Of a DNA stretch of 64,000 nucleotides, positions 44,681 to 54,377 are shown one piece after another. The position numbers and the translations under genes were made by a program. Source of the DNA: Porphyromonas crevioricanis. GTDB taxonomy: Bacteria; Bacteroidota; Bacteroidia; Bacteroidales; Porphyromonadaceae. The stretch lies in NCBI RefSeq assembly GCF_900167225.1, contig NZ_FUXH01000003.1, forward strand, positions 124,001 to 188,000, given 5' to 3'. The notes beneath the pieces were generated by a model. That model searched no databases. It was given only the letters and a program-made list of their open reading frames with translations, and was not told where the DNA came from. Positions within the stretch are counted from its first letter, which is position 1. The number at the start of each line of letters is the position of its first letter.

Positions 44681-45814
44681 ATGGGATTACAAATTGTGGC
44701 AGAGGCTTCCGTGCCTTACCTCCGTGGGGTGGCAGAAAAGCTCGGGGATGTTCATTACCTCCCCAACGAGGATTTCTCCCCTGAAAACATTGCCGGAGCC
44801 GATGCGCTGATAGTGCGCTCAGTGACCCGTTGTACAGAGGAGCTGCTCCGGGGGAGTGCAGTAAAACTGATTTGCACGGCCACTGCCGGTTACGACCACA
44901 TAGACGTCGACTATTGTCGTAGAGCCAACATTGCTTGGCGTACGGCAACCGGCTGCAATGCCTCAGCGGTTGCTCAGTACGTAATTTCGGTTTTATCCTC
45001 TCTGATTCTAAAGGGGCATTTGTCGGAGCTTTCTGGGCGAACAATAGGCATCATAGGGGTCGGACATGTTGGCAAAGAGGTGGACCGACTTTGCTCGGCC
45101 TTGGGAATGCGTGTTCTGCGCAACGACCCACCCAGAGCTGAGCAAGAAGGGGCCCAAGGATTTGCCTCTATCGAACAGATTTGGGCAGAGAGCCACATTA
45201 TTACCCTACACACCCCTCTCACAAAACAAACGACCCACCCTACTCACCATTTAGTAAACACTCCTTTCCTGGATCATCTGGAGCAGAATCCTCTCCTCAT
45301 CAATGCAGCCAGAGGGGGGATCTGTGACACCCCTGCTTTGATCAGAGCTATCCACAATGGTCAAATCTCCGGTTTAGTATGTGATTGTTGGGAAGGGGAA
45401 CCACAAATAGACCGCGAGCTGGTACAGCTCTGCAACATTGCTACCCCCCATATTGCCGGCTTTTCCGCAGATGGGAAAAGCAACGGAGCACGTCTTTGTC
45501 TCGAAGCAATAGCTGACTTTTTTGGTGTTTCTTTTCCTGCCAAAGAAAGTATGCAACCACCAGCACCCCAAAATTCCGTGATAGATCTTGATCTTTGGAG
45601 CCAGAGTGTTCCTCAATCCGAACTTGTGTACAGAGCTATTTTGCATACACTCGACACGGAACGCACCGACTGCGCTTTGCGAAAAATGCCGGAGCAGTTC
45701 GAGCAGATGCGCAAGAGCTATATTTATCCTCGAGAGCCACAGGCTTATCACATCCGTGGTGGAGAGGCAGGTATAAGAGAGATTTTACGAAAGATAGGAT
45801 TCCAACTGAGCTAA
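44681..45814 (+). CDS. pdxB: erythronate-4-phosphate dehydrogenase
   Basis: NAD-dependent step of DXP-independent pyridoxal phosphate synthesis. The 377 residues show the D-2-hydroxyacid dehydrogenase layout: ATAGYDHIDVDYC, dinucleotide motif GIIGVGHVGKEVDRL (about 121-135), LINAARGGICDT, CDCWEGEPQ and the catalytic His in ATPHIAGFSADGK, which is the PdxB-specific form. The C-terminal dimerisation domain is present. No other B6 gene is in the window. Confidence 0.92.
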   Translation: MGLQIVAEASVPYLRGVAEKLGDVHYLPNEDFSPENIAGADALIVRSVTRCTEELLRGSAVKLICTATAGYDHIDVDYCRRANIAWRTATGCNASAVAQYVISVLSSLILKGHLSELSGRTIGIIGVGHVGKEVDRLCSALGMRVLRNDPPRAEQEGAQGFASIEQIWAESHIITLHTPLTKQTTHPTHHLVNTPFLDHLEQNPLLINAARGGICDTPALIRAIHNGQISGLVCDCWEGEPQIDRELVQLCNIATPHIAGFSADGKSNGARLCLEAIADFFGVSFPAKESMQPPAPQNSVIDLDLWSQSVPQSELVYRAILHTLDTERTDCALRKMPEQFEQMRKSYIYPREPQAYHIRGGEAGIREILRKIGFQLS

Positions 45815-45851
45815 GAAGGATAGCCAGACAACAATCATACCTCTGTGAACA

Positions 45852-48698
45852 ATGAAACAGACAGTAACAACAACCGACGAATACATCAGTCTCAAAGGTG
45901 TACGAGTAAACAACCTCAAAGAGATTGACCTGGAGATACCCAGAGGTCGTCTGGTAGTGGTGAGTGGCTTGTCGGGATCCGGCAAAAGTTCTCTGGCCTT
46001 CGATACGCTCTATGCTGAAGGACAGAGAAGGTATGTAGAAAGTCTTTCGGCTTATGCTCGCCAGTTTCTGGGACGCATGCCCAAGCCTGAGTGTACCTAT
46101 ATCAAGGGTATCCCTCCAGCTATTGCTATCGAGCAACATGTCTCGGCCAGAAGTCCACGCTCTACCGTAGCCACATCAACCGAACTATACGAATACTTCC
46201 GCTTGCTTTTCGCTCGCATAGGCAAGACGATCTCGCCTATCAGTGGAGAGGAAGTCAAGCGAGAGGGGATCAAAGATGTGGTAGAAGCCGCAATGAATTT
46301 GGCCGAAGGCAGTCGCTGCTACTTACTGGTTGATTTGTCGTTACCGGCCAAACGGAGGAAAAACGACTACAGTGCCTTAGATCTGCTTCTTCGGCAGGGC
46401 TACAGTCGCATGATGTGGCATCAGAAGATTTTGCGCATAAGTGATTATTTGCAAGATCCCTCGCAAGCTCCGGTAGAGGAACTTAAATTGATGATAGACA
46501 GGCTGCTCATCGACCACTCCGACTCGGCAAATTTGCGGAGCCGGTTGGCAGATTCGGCCGAAAATGCCTTTTATGAAGGGCATGGTCACTGCCTCCTGCG
46601 TGTAGAGCAACCTGATGGACAATGGCAGGAGCTCCTCTTCAGCAAAAGCTTTGAACGGGATGGTTTGGAGTTCAAAGACCCAACACCTCAACTTTTCAGT
46701 TTTAACACCCCTATAGGAGCCTGCCCTACATGCAATGGATTCGGTGCCGTAATGGGGATAGACGAACAATTGGTAATCCCCGATCCCACCCTCTCCGTCT
46801 ACGAGGGGGCAGTAAGCTGTTGGTCAGGTGTAAAAAGCCGAGAATGGCTTGAAGCTTTCATGCAAAATGCCTCGGCCTACTCGTTCCCTATCCATAAGCC
46901 TTACCGCGAATTGGCAACAAGCGAACGAGAGTTGCTTTGGAAAGGAGTAAAAGCTCAGAACGGCTACCCCAAAATAGAAGGTATAGACGACTACTTTGCC
47001 ATGCTCCAGGCCGGAATGCACAAGATCCAAAACAGAGTACGTCTGGCTCATTTCAGAGGGCGTACTATCTGCCCCGACTGCAAAGGAGCACGCCTATCGC
47101 CCGAAGCTCTCTGTGTACGTATCGGAGGGCTCAACATAGCCGAGCTATGCGACAAGACCATCGCCGAGGCAACAGACTTCTTTATGCGCTTGAATCTATC
47201 CGAGCAAGACCAGTATATCGCCAAGAGGCTCTTGAATGAGATCAATCAGAGACTATACTATCTGGTAGAGGTCGGGTTGGGTTATTTAGGATTGTCTCGC
47301 AAAATGGATACCCTCTCCGGAGGAGAAAGCCAACGTATCAGTCTGGCAACTCAACTGGGGAGCAATCTGGTTGGCTCGCTCTATGTCTTGGACGAGCCAA
47401 CGGTTGGGCTTCACCAAAGAGATACAGCCAGATTGATAGCCGTGATGGAGCAATTGAGAGATGCTGGCAATACTGTTGTGGTCGTAGAGCATGACGAAGA
47501 AGTAATTCGCAAAGCCGATTTCCTGATAGATATGGGACCCGAAGCAGGAAGTGGAGGGGGTAGAGTTGTATATAGCGGTGATCCTCGGAAAATCGACAGA
47601 CAAACACCGGGCTATACAGCTGCTTTCCTAAGCGGTCGCGAACAAATATGCATACCGGCACACACCCGACCCGTGAATCGATACATAGAAGTGAAGGGGG
47701 CATACCTGAATAATCTGAAAAATTTGGATGTACGCTTCCCTCTGAATTGCCTCACTGTCGTATCAGGGGTGAGTGGATCTGGCAAGACAACCCTTGTCCG
47801 GGATATTTTCTACGAAAATGTTCGCACTCATTTCTATGAGCCGGGAGGAGCTATCAAGGGATGCAAGTCTATCCTCGGGGATCTCAACTTGATAGACGAT
47901 GTGCAGTATGTAGATCAATACAGCATTGGCAGGTCTACTCGCTCCAATCCGGTCACCTACATAGGAGCATACAATCACATCCGAGAGCTGTATGCACGAC
48001 AGCCTCTCTCGGATCAAATGGGCTATATGCCTTACTTCTTTAGCTTCAACAAAGAGGGCGGACGCTGCGAAAGCTGCAAAGGAGAGGGAGTTGTGACCGT
48101 AGAGATGCAATTTATGGCAGATCTGACTTTGGAATGTGAGGAATGCCATGGCAAAAGATTTAGGAAGGAAATTCTCGATGTGGAGTATCGCGGAGTGAAT
48201 ATCTACCAACTACTCAATATGAGTGTAGATGAAGCAATCGAATTTTTCTCTCAAGATCGAGATGTAAGTATTTGCAAGACGATCGTAAACAAGCTAAACT
48301 CCCTTCGGCAAGTTGGTCTGGGTTACATCAAACTGGGACAAAGCAGCTCCAGCCTCTCGGGTGGAGAGAACCAAAGGGTGAAACTGGCCTCCTATCTGGG
48401 AGTAGAGCTACTGAAACCCACCCTGTTCATTTTCGACGAACCGACTACCGGACTTCATCTCAAGGACATCAGTACTCTGCTGGATGCTTTCCATGCTCTT
48501 ATTGACAAGGGGCATTCCATCGTGGTTGTTGAGCATAATATCGAAGTGATCAAGTCAGCCGATTATCTGATAGATCTGGGGCCGGAAGGAGGAGAAAATG
48601 GTGGTCATCTGTTGGTTGCCGGTTCTCCCCAGGAGGCCTCTCTATGTGGAGAATCGATGACAGCAAAATATCTCCGCCCCTACTTTCCTCAAGGTTAA
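45852..48698 (+). CDS. uvrA: excinuclease ABC subunit UvrA
   Basis: DNA-damage recognition ATPase of nucleotide excision repair. The 948 residues have two ABC units: Walker A GLSGSGKSS (about 39-47) with YVESLSAYARQFL, signature LSGGESQR, and second Walker A GVSGSGKTT with SLSGGENQR and FIFDEPTTGLH. Zinc modules CPTCNGFG, CPDCKGAR and CESCKGEG...CEECHGKR are intact. The stop overlaps the next ATG (TAATG). Confidence 0.96.
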   Translation: MKQTVTTTDEYISLKGVRVNNLKEIDLEIPRGRLVVVSGLSGSGKSSLAFDTLYAEGQRRYVESLSAYARQFLGRMPKPECTYIKGIPPAIAIEQHVSARSPRSTVATSTELYEYFRLLFARIGKTISPISGEEVKREGIKDVVEAAMNLAEGSRCYLLVDLSLPAKRRKNDYSALDLLLRQGYSRMMWHQKILRISDYLQDPSQAPVEELKLMIDRLLIDHSDSANLRSRLADSAENAFYEGHGHCLLRVEQPDGQWQELLFSKSFERDGLEFKDPTPQLFSFNTPIGACPTCNGFGAVMGIDEQLVIPDPTLSVYEGAVSCWSGVKSREWLEAFMQNASAYSFPIHKPYRELATSERELLWKGVKAQNGYPKIEGIDDYFAMLQAGMHKIQNRVRLAHFRGRTICPDCKGARLSPEALCVRIGGLNIAELCDKTIAEATDFFMRLNLSEQDQYIAKRLLNEINQRLYYLVEVGLGYLGLSRKMDTLSGGESQRISLATQLGSNLVGSLYVLDEPTVGLHQRDTARLIAVMEQLRDAGNTVVVVEHDEEVIRKADFLIDMGPEAGSGGGRVVYSGDPRKIDRQTPGYTAAFLSGREQICIPAHTRPVNRYIEVKGAYLNNLKNLDVRFPLNCLTVVSGVSGSGKTTLVRDIFYENVRTHFYEPGGAIKGCKSILGDLNLIDDVQYVDQYSIGRSTRSNPVTYIGAYNHIRELYARQPLSDQMGYMPYFFSFNKEGGRCESCKGEGVVTVEMQFMADLTLECEECHGKRFRKEILDVEYRGVNIYQLLNMSVDEAIEFFSQDRDVSICKTIVNKLNSLRQVGLGYIKLGQSSSSLSGGENQRVKLASYLGVELLKPTLFIFDEPTTGLHLKDISTLLDAFHALIDKGHSIVVVEHNIEVIKSADYLIDLGPEGGENGGHLLVAGSPQEASLCGESMTAKYLRPYFPQG

Positions 48699-49798
48699 TG
48701 AGTAAGAGGAATCGATCACTCCTTCTATTATTACCCCTCATCCTTGGGGTATCGTATGTATTTGCCGTTCATGGAGAAGCCCCTCTTCGGTCGTACAAGC
48801 GCATTCGCCTGATGCAGTGGAATGTGGAAAACCTTTTCGATTGCCAACACGATCCCGAGAAAAACGATTATGACTATCTCCCCGATGGACGCTTGCAGTG
48901 GACAAGGGAGCGATTGTTTCGCAAACTCGATCGGATAACGGAGGTAATATCTCATGTAGGGGAAAGCGACTGGCCGACTCTTGTTGGTTTATGCGAAGTA
49001 GAGAACGACAGCGTAATGGAGATGCTGGTATCTCGCCCTCCACTCGCTGAACAAGGCTATCGTTATGTAATTTCACACAGTCCTGACAAAAGAGGAATAG
49101 ACGTGGCTCTACTCTATCGTCCCGACTGCTTTGCCCTACAATACAAAAATGAGATAGAAGTTTGCCTACCGGAAGAGCCACAATTCTCCACTCGAAATAT
49201 CTTGTATGCCAAGGGATTATTACCATCCTGGCGTAGCCTGCATATTCTTTTGTGTCACTTTCCCTCACGTCGTGGCGGAGTTATGACCACCAGCAAGTAC
49301 AGGCGAGCTGCTGCCACGCAACTCCTTGCTGCGATAGATAGCATCCGCCAAAAAGAGCCAAGGCCCTTGATAGTGGTAATGGGTGATTTCAACTCCGAAC
49401 CGTCGGAATTGAATTCGACCGATATGTTGGGATGTAGGAACGTGCAAGAATACCTCTCATCCACAGATACGATTTCCCATTCTTTCGCCCTGATCAATGC
49501 CTCCACCTTATCCCCACAGCCCAAAGATCCGCCTGGTAGCTATTTGTATAGATCAGTTTGGAGCAAAATAGATCAGATATTGTATTCTTCTTTTGCACTG
49601 CAAGACACAGCCCTGCGTATCCTACCTCAGAGTTTTCGTGTTGTGGCAGCACCGATAGCCGTAGAGCCACGTTCTTTCGGCTCGGTACAAATCCGCCCTC
49701 GGCGGACCTACCGAGGGAGTTACTATCACGGAGGAGTGTCCGATCACTTCCCTGTTATGGTAGAGGCCGAAATGCTTATCCCGAAGGGAGGTAAATAA
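48698..49798 (+). CDS. secreted endonuclease/exonuclease/phosphatase-family protein
   Basis: From ATG 48698 (MSKRNRSLLLLL) the 366 residues have a signal peptide followed by an EEP fold: LMQWNVENLFD (Asn metal ligand), LCEVEND (Glu), the ISHSPDKRGIDVALLYR segment, VVMGDFNSEPSE and a C-terminal SDHFPVMVE (Asp-His). These are the metal and catalytic residues of nuclease/phosphodiesterase relatives. Substrate unknown: DNA, phospholipid or phosphoester. It overlaps the uvrA stop by one base; an upstream in-frame ATG at 48644 lies inside uvrA. Confidence 0.87.
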   Translation: MSKRNRSLLLLLPLILGVSYVFAVHGEAPLRSYKRIRLMQWNVENLFDCQHDPEKNDYDYLPDGRLQWTRERLFRKLDRITEVISHVGESDWPTLVGLCEVENDSVMEMLVSRPPLAEQGYRYVISHSPDKRGIDVALLYRPDCFALQYKNEIEVCLPEEPQFSTRNILYAKGLLPSWRSLHILLCHFPSRRGGVMTTSKYRRAAATQLLAAIDSIRQKEPRPLIVVMGDFNSEPSELNSTDMLGCRNVQEYLSSTDTISHSFALINASTLSPQPKDPPGSYLYRSVWSKIDQILYSSFALQDTALRILPQSFRVVAAPIAVEPRSFGSVQIRPRRTYRGSYYHGGVSDHFPVMVEAEMLIPKGGK

Positions 49799-50024
49799 TG
49801 CAAATCGGATATTTAGCTGTTTGAGGACTACAATCTCCTATTTTGCTTCAGCTCGTCAGCCAAAAGGCCTCTTGTGTTACATAACACCCCCATCATTGCC
49901 AAACTTCATATTTTTGCAAAACTTTCATATACAACCTTGATGACAATGCAAGAACTCCAGGCTGTATTTGGGAAAAAAAGGGGGACGGATACACAATAAA
50001 TGTAATACCTTTGCGTTCCGGAAG
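49799..50024. other. intergenic region with a perfect palindrome and a -7 box
   Basis: GTGTTACATAACAC (49874-49887) is a perfect inverted repeat with a 2-base centre, resembling a Crp/Fnr-type half-site arrangement. TACCTTTG occurs at 50005-50012. No gene is seen. Confidence 0.5.
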
Positions 50025-51002
50025 GTGAAACTTTCTACTAATTCACATAATCAACTTAGTGTTTTGATCAGTAGCCGGATACCTCATGACTCAAAACCTC
50101 TCAATGAGGGGGCAGACCAAGGTTCGGACACCAATGGGACAGCATCGACCCTTTCTGAGGCACCATATGCTTCGGACTGTTTTTCGGTTTTGATGTCTGT
50201 CTACTACAAGGAAAATCCCAACTTTTTGCATGACAGTTTGCAGTCGATATTCGAACAGAGCTTGCCGGCACCGGAGGTTGTGATCGTCTGGGATGGGCCA
50301 TTAACGAAGGAATTAGAGACAATCTTGTGCGACTATAAGCAGCATCACCCTCAAGAGATCAAATACATACGTCTGCCTCAAAACAAAGGTTTAGGGAATG
50401 CCCTCAATATAGGCCTTCGACATTGTTCGCACGAGTTGATTGTCCGCATGGATACGGATGACATAGCTCATCGCAATCGCTTTGAACAACAGGTTGCCTA
50501 CCTGCAGGCTCATCCCGAAGTCGATGTGATCAGTAGTGCCATAGACGAGTTTACAGATTCGCCCGAGGATATTGTCGCCGTTCGTCGATTGCCTGAGCAA
50601 CATCAAGAATTGGTACGCTTTGCCAAACATCGCAGTCCGATGAATCATCCGGCTGTAGCTTTTCGCAAAAGCAGTGTGCAGCGAGCCGGAGGTTATGTGC
50701 ACTTTCCCTATTTCGAGGATTACTATCTCTGGGCACGTATTATCCAGCAGGGAGGACGGCTCTATTGTTCGCCAGACTCACTGCTCTCCTTCCGAATGAA
50801 TCGGGACACCTACGGCCGGCGTAAAGGCTGGCGATACGCCCTGAGTGAAGTTCATTTGCAAAACACTTTCCTCAAAATGGGCTTTATCAACAAAGGGCAG
50901 TATGTACGCAATCTGTGCCTTCGTGTCCCCCCTCGCTTCATGCCACGTTCGTTGCTATCGATAATCTACAAACACTGTTTGCGAAAAAAGAGAAAAGCCT
51001 GA
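50025..51002 (+). CDS. glycosyltransferase family 2
   Basis: GT-A fold transferase of surface glycan synthesis. Visible are FSVLMSVYYKENPNFLHDSL, the acidic DMDTDDIAHRNRFEQQ-type metal site (RMDTDDIAHRN), SPMNHPAVAFRKS and FEDYYLWARI, which supplies the base. The start is uncertain: no ATG fits, since the in-frame ATG 49968 lies before a TACCTTTG box (50005-50012); GTG 50025 is chosen. The N-terminal 60 residues (to about ASDCFSV) are unlike the family. It pairs with a second glycosyltransferase 73 bases downstream. Confidence 0.8.
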   Translation: MKLSTNSHNQLSVLISSRIPHDSKPLNEGADQGSDTNGTASTLSEAPYASDCFSVLMSVYYKENPNFLHDSLQSIFEQSLPAPEVVIVWDGPLTKELETILCDYKQHHPQEIKYIRLPQNKGLGNALNIGLRHCSHELIVRMDTDDIAHRNRFEQQVAYLQAHPEVDVISSAIDEFTDSPEDIVAVRRLPEQHQELVRFAKHRSPMNHPAVAFRKSSVQRAGGYVHFPYFEDYYLWARIIQQGGRLYCSPDSLLSFRMNRDTYGRRKGWRYALSEVHLQNTFLKMGFINKGQYVRNLCLRVPPRFMPRSLLSIIYKHCLRKKRKA

Positions 51003-51075
51003 CTTTTCGGATTTTCTTTGTGGTGAAACTCTTCTCGTTCCACCCTTTCAAGCTCCACGTTTGATATTTTGATAT

Positions 51076-52050
51076 ATGTCTTGTTCTCTCTCTATAGTCG
51101 TGCCCGTGTACAATGAATGTGCAGTGTTGCCAGAGTTGTACGAGAGACTCTCGATAGCAGCCCGTCAGACCTGCTCCGATTACGAATTGATAATGGTGAA
51201 TGACGGTAGCACAGACAAATCTCTAGGTCTTATCAAACAATTAGCTGAAGCGGACCCACATCTTTTTTACATTGACCTGAGTCGCAATTTTGGTCAACAA
51301 GTAGCGATCTCTGCTGGCTTGGACTATTGTCGAGGCAAAGCCGTTGTCATTATAGACGGAGATTTGCAAGATCCTCCCGAGCTGATCCCTCAGCTCTACC
51401 AAAAACACATGGAAGGATACGAAGTGGTCTACGCCCAACGCCGGCACAGATCGGGAGAAGGGTGGATCAAAAGAACTACAGCAAAGTTGTTCTATCGATT
51501 CCTGCACTCAACGTCCCCTGTACATATTCCTCTCGACACCGGGGACTTTAGACTCATAGATCGTAAGATCGTGGATTGCTTAAAACGTATGCCTGAGCGG
51601 AACAAATTCCTTCGGGCTCAAATTTCCTGGATAGGCTACCGCCAGACAGCAGTCCTTTTCGACAGAGATCCACGTCGACATGGTAGGAGTGGTTACTCCT
51701 TCGGCAAAATGTTCACATTGGCAATAGATGGGATCACAGGCTTCACGACAAAACCCTTGGAATGGGTTGTTCGTTTAGGTTTTTTTGTGTCAATCGTCTC
51801 TTTTCTGTTGATTTTGTACGCCCTTGCCTCCTACTTCTTCGTCGGTCAAACGATGAGTGGTTGGACCTCTCTTTTAGTCAGTACAATGTTTATCGGGGGG
51901 GTACAGTTGCTGGCTATCGGCACAATCGGCAGCTACATTAGTCGCATTAATCAAAATGTTGTAAATCGGCCTCTCTACTTGGTGGCAGAGTCTAACTGTA
52001 GCCTCGGTAGTGAGTTGCCAAATCAATGTGATCTGACAACAGCAAATTAG
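51076..52050 (+). CDS. polyprenyl-phosphate glycosyltransferase (GtrB/DPM1-like)
   Basis: Moves a sugar from a nucleotide donor to undecaprenyl phosphate. 324 residues: VVPVYNECAVLPELYE, NDGSTD (about 41-46), DGDLQDPPELIPQL with the metal site, DTGDFRLIDRK, RRHGRSGYSFGKMF, then two C-terminal membrane helices (about 235-255 and 268-290). A G7 tract (51895-51901) encodes Gly-Gly in the second helix region. A GtrA-type flippase is not beside it. Confidence 0.9.
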   Translation: MSCSLSIVVPVYNECAVLPELYERLSIAARQTCSDYELIMVNDGSTDKSLGLIKQLAEADPHLFYIDLSRNFGQQVAISAGLDYCRGKAVVIIDGDLQDPPELIPQLYQKHMEGYEVVYAQRRHRSGEGWIKRTTAKLFYRFLHSTSPVHIPLDTGDFRLIDRKIVDCLKRMPERNKFLRAQISWIGYRQTAVLFDRDPRRHGRSGYSFGKMFTLAIDGITGFTTKPLEWVVRLGFFVSIVSFLLILYALASYFFVGQTMSGWTSLLVSTMFIGGVQLLAIGTIGSYISRINQNVVNRPLYLVAESNCSLGSELPNQCDLTTAN

Positions 52051-52114
52051 GTTTTAGTATCTTTCTCCAAGTATTACAGAAGTTGCTTCATTGCCTCTCT
52101 CGCAGTTTGCGACA

Positions 52115-52145
52115 TTTGCACTTTCGCAAAGACTCATTATCTTTG
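52115..52145 (+). promoter_or_regulatory. promoter of the small lipoprotein gene
   Basis: TTTG (52115-52118), 19-base spacer, TATCTTTG (52138-52145): complete match to the Bacteroidota pattern, leader about 30 nt. Confidence 0.75.
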
Positions 52146-52180
52146 ACGCGAGTAAAAAGAACTTTGAAAACTCAACGATT

Positions 52181-52555
52181 ATGAAAATTAAGTATTTCGT
52201 TTCTTTGGCAGTCGCCACATTGGCTATATTGATTTCTTCAACCTCTTGTGTTAATGAAACTTGCCAAGGTCCAATGGACTATCCTTTCTTGGCTCACTCG
52301 GATGTCATAGACTCTCCGATACCACAAGAAGGCAAGGTCGTTAATGTGTATGTTACACCGGAACGCTATGCCGCCGCTTGGGAAATTTTAGTGGTAGAGG
52401 GAGATGAAAGCCATGTAATTGCTGCTTCTGCTAGCCCTACGGCTGTAACAATTTCTGCTAATGCCACCGGTAAGGAACGTATGGTAGAGATCAAAGCCAG
52501 ACCAAATGGTCAAGAACGCTGGCTCTTTATCACCAACGCCATTCAGCAGAAATAA
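52181..52555 (+). CDS. small lipoprotein of unknown function
   Basis: 124 residues from ATG 52181 with a lipoprotein signal (AILISSTSC, Cys24). The mature part (TCQGPMDYPFLAHSDVID...) looks like a small beta-sandwich: alternating strands KVVNVYVTPERY, WEILVVEGDES, TAVTISANATG, RMVEIKARPNGQ. No family recognised. It has its own promoter and a strong terminator, so it is monocistronic; the clean unit suggests a well-expressed surface protein. Confidence 0.8.
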   Translation: MKIKYFVSLAVATLAILISSTSCVNETCQGPMDYPFLAHSDVIDSPIPQEGKVVNVYVTPERYAAAWEILVVEGDESHVIAASASPTAVTISANATGKERMVEIKARPNGQERWLFITNAIQQK

Positions 52556-52606
52556 GAAGAGATCAGTCCTCGTTGCAGGTACTGCAAAGAAGTATCCCCT
52601 AAAAGG

Positions 52607-52642
52607 CTGTCATCCCCTTGCATTAGAGGTTGGGGATGACAG
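52607..52642 (+). terminator. terminator of the small lipoprotein gene
   Basis: CTGTCATCCCC and GGGGATGACAG form an 11-bp perfect stem, followed by seven T (52643-52649). Confidence 0.9.
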
Positions 52643-52709
52643 TTTTTTTGTGCACAACACATTTCCTCGAGCTAAATACAAAACAACATTAAATCAGAAT
52701 AAAGGACTT

Positions 52710-53756
52710 ATGGGATTTTTCCGTAATCTGTTCGGTACAGCCAAACAATCGACTACAGAAACAAGCAAGTCAGGACAAAGAAGCGATGAAAACACCTCTA
52801 TCGAAGGCTCTATTTTATCAGAGAAAGAGAAAAGTCGACAAGAAAAACAATCTGAACGGCAAGCTGATACACTTAAGTTCGATGCCATACGTGCCATGCG
52901 TGTTGGAGAACTACGATTTGCCCTATCAGCACTGGAGAAGTCACTGGAGCTGAGCACTCAGTTCGAGACACGCTACTATTATTCGGAAGCTCTGCTTATG
53001 GCTGGAAACAAAGATGAAGCCCTCCGGCAAATGGGGCTCTTGCTGGATGAAGAACCGAACCACCTACCTACCCTATTAAGTCGTGGCCGATTGTTGTTAG
53101 AAATGGATCACTATGCCGAAAGCTTGTCTGATGTGGACAAAGCATTGGCAATTGAAGCCACTCTTGAACCGGACAAAGAAGATCTAAGTCACTACCAACT
53201 CTCCATGATCAAGGCTCGTGCACTCAGAAGCCTGGAACGCTACGAAGAAGCAATCTCTCTCTTGAATTCTCTGTTCGACCTGTACCTGGAAAGGGGACAA
53301 ATCCTCCTATTAAAAGCAGAGATAGAGATTTCCGCCAATCTCCCCACTGAGGCAGACAAGAGTCTGCAGCAAGCTGTGGAGTTATTGCCAGAAGAAGAAC
53401 GCGTTCCTTTACTCATGGCACAGTTGGCCCAATCAAGCTACAATCATGAAGCAGCAATCAGATATTACGAACAAGCTTTGAATCTGAATCCTTTTTGTAT
53501 CGAAGCTCTTGTTGCCAAAGCCAGGCTTCGCAGTGAACTTGGAAATACCGATGCAGCTATTCGAGATCTATTAGAAGCTAAGGAGGGAATGGCTCCTTCC
53601 AGAGATCTATTGCAGGCTCTCATCGAACTATACAACTCTCTGGGCAATATCGAAGAGGTTCAGAATTTGGAGAAAGAGCTTTCTGACGAAAAATTTGTCG
53701 ACACAGAGAGTGGCAAAAACAATTTCGATAATCTTTACAGCGGAGGGATATATTAG
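52710..53756 (+). CDS. cytosolic tetratricopeptide-repeat protein
   Basis: 348 residues from ATG 52710 (MGFFRNLFGTAKQ). A charged Ser/Glu/Lys-rich stretch (15-50) precedes about seven TPR helix pairs, e.g. LLDEEPNHLPTLLSRGRLLL, MDHYAESLSDVDKALAIEA, NHEAAIRYYEQALNLNP. No signal peptide. The longer frame from 52506 runs through the lipoprotein end and its terminator and is rejected. It lies four bases before the RNase H gene. Confidence 0.85.
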   Translation: MGFFRNLFGTAKQSTTETSKSGQRSDENTSIEGSILSEKEKSRQEKQSERQADTLKFDAIRAMRVGELRFALSALEKSLELSTQFETRYYYSEALLMAGNKDEALRQMGLLLDEEPNHLPTLLSRGRLLLEMDHYAESLSDVDKALAIEATLEPDKEDLSHYQLSMIKARALRSLERYEEAISLLNSLFDLYLERGQILLLKAEIEISANLPTEADKSLQQAVELLPEEERVPLLMAQLAQSSYNHEAAIRYYEQALNLNPFCIEALVAKARLRSELGNTDAAIRDLLEAKEGMAPSRDLLQALIELYNSLGNIEEVQNLEKELSDEKFVDTESGKNNFDNLYSGGIY

Positions 53757-53759
53757 ACA

Positions 53760-54377
53760 ATGAATCGCAAGCAGAAATGCTATGTTGTTTGGAAAGGACA
53801 CAACCCCGGTGTGTACGATGATTGGCTTGAATGCAAAGCTCAAGTAGAGGGATACAATAATTCCAAATACAGAGCCTACCCCAACCGAGAAGAAGCAATC
53901 GCAGCATACGAAGCTGGCTATCATGCTGCTTCGAAAAGCTCCCGAACAGAGGAAAAAGGAGGGGAGCATAAGCCAATTTGGCGAAGTCTGTCTGTTGATG
54001 CTGCTTGTAGTGGTAACCCCGGAGATATGGAGTATAGAGGTGTGTTCACGTGGAGTAAAGAGCTTGTCTTTCATGTGGGGCCTCTCCCAGGAGGGACTAA
54101 CAACATTGGTGAGTTTCTTGCCTTGGTGCATGGTCTGGCTCTGTGCAAACAGAAAGGATGGGATCTACCCATCTATACAGATAGCCGTACCGCGATGGCT
54201 TGGGTGCGAGAGAAGAAGTGTAAGACATTGCTTTTGCCTACAAAACAAAATGCGAAGATCTTCGATCTCATCAAACGGGCAGAGAACTGGCTTCAGCATA
54301 ATACATACACAACTCCCATATACAAATGGGATACGGGAAGCTGGTCAGAAATCCCGGCGGATTTCGGGCGCAAATGA
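53760..54377 (+). CDS. rnhA: ribonuclease H with N-terminal viroplasmin-like domain
   Basis: Cleaves RNA in RNA-DNA hybrids. 205 residues: an N-terminal hybrid-binding domain (about 7-52, YVVWKGHNPGVYDDWLECKA, as in RNase H1 of eukaryotes and caulimovirus viroplasmin) and the catalytic RNase H domain with Asp in SVDAACSGNPG, Glu in NNIGEFLAL, Asp in YTDSRTA and a final Asp near the C terminus (ADFGRK). The stop overlaps the next ATG in ATGA. Confidence 0.92.
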   Translation: MNRKQKCYVVWKGHNPGVYDDWLECKAQVEGYNNSKYRAYPNREEAIAAYEAGYHAASKSSRTEEKGGEHKPIWRSLSVDAACSGNPGDMEYRGVFTWSKELVFHVGPLPGGTNNIGEFLALVHGLALCKQKGWDLPIYTDSRTAMAWVREKKCKTLLLPTKQNAKIFDLIKRAENWLQHNTYTTPIYKWDTGSWSEIPADFGRK

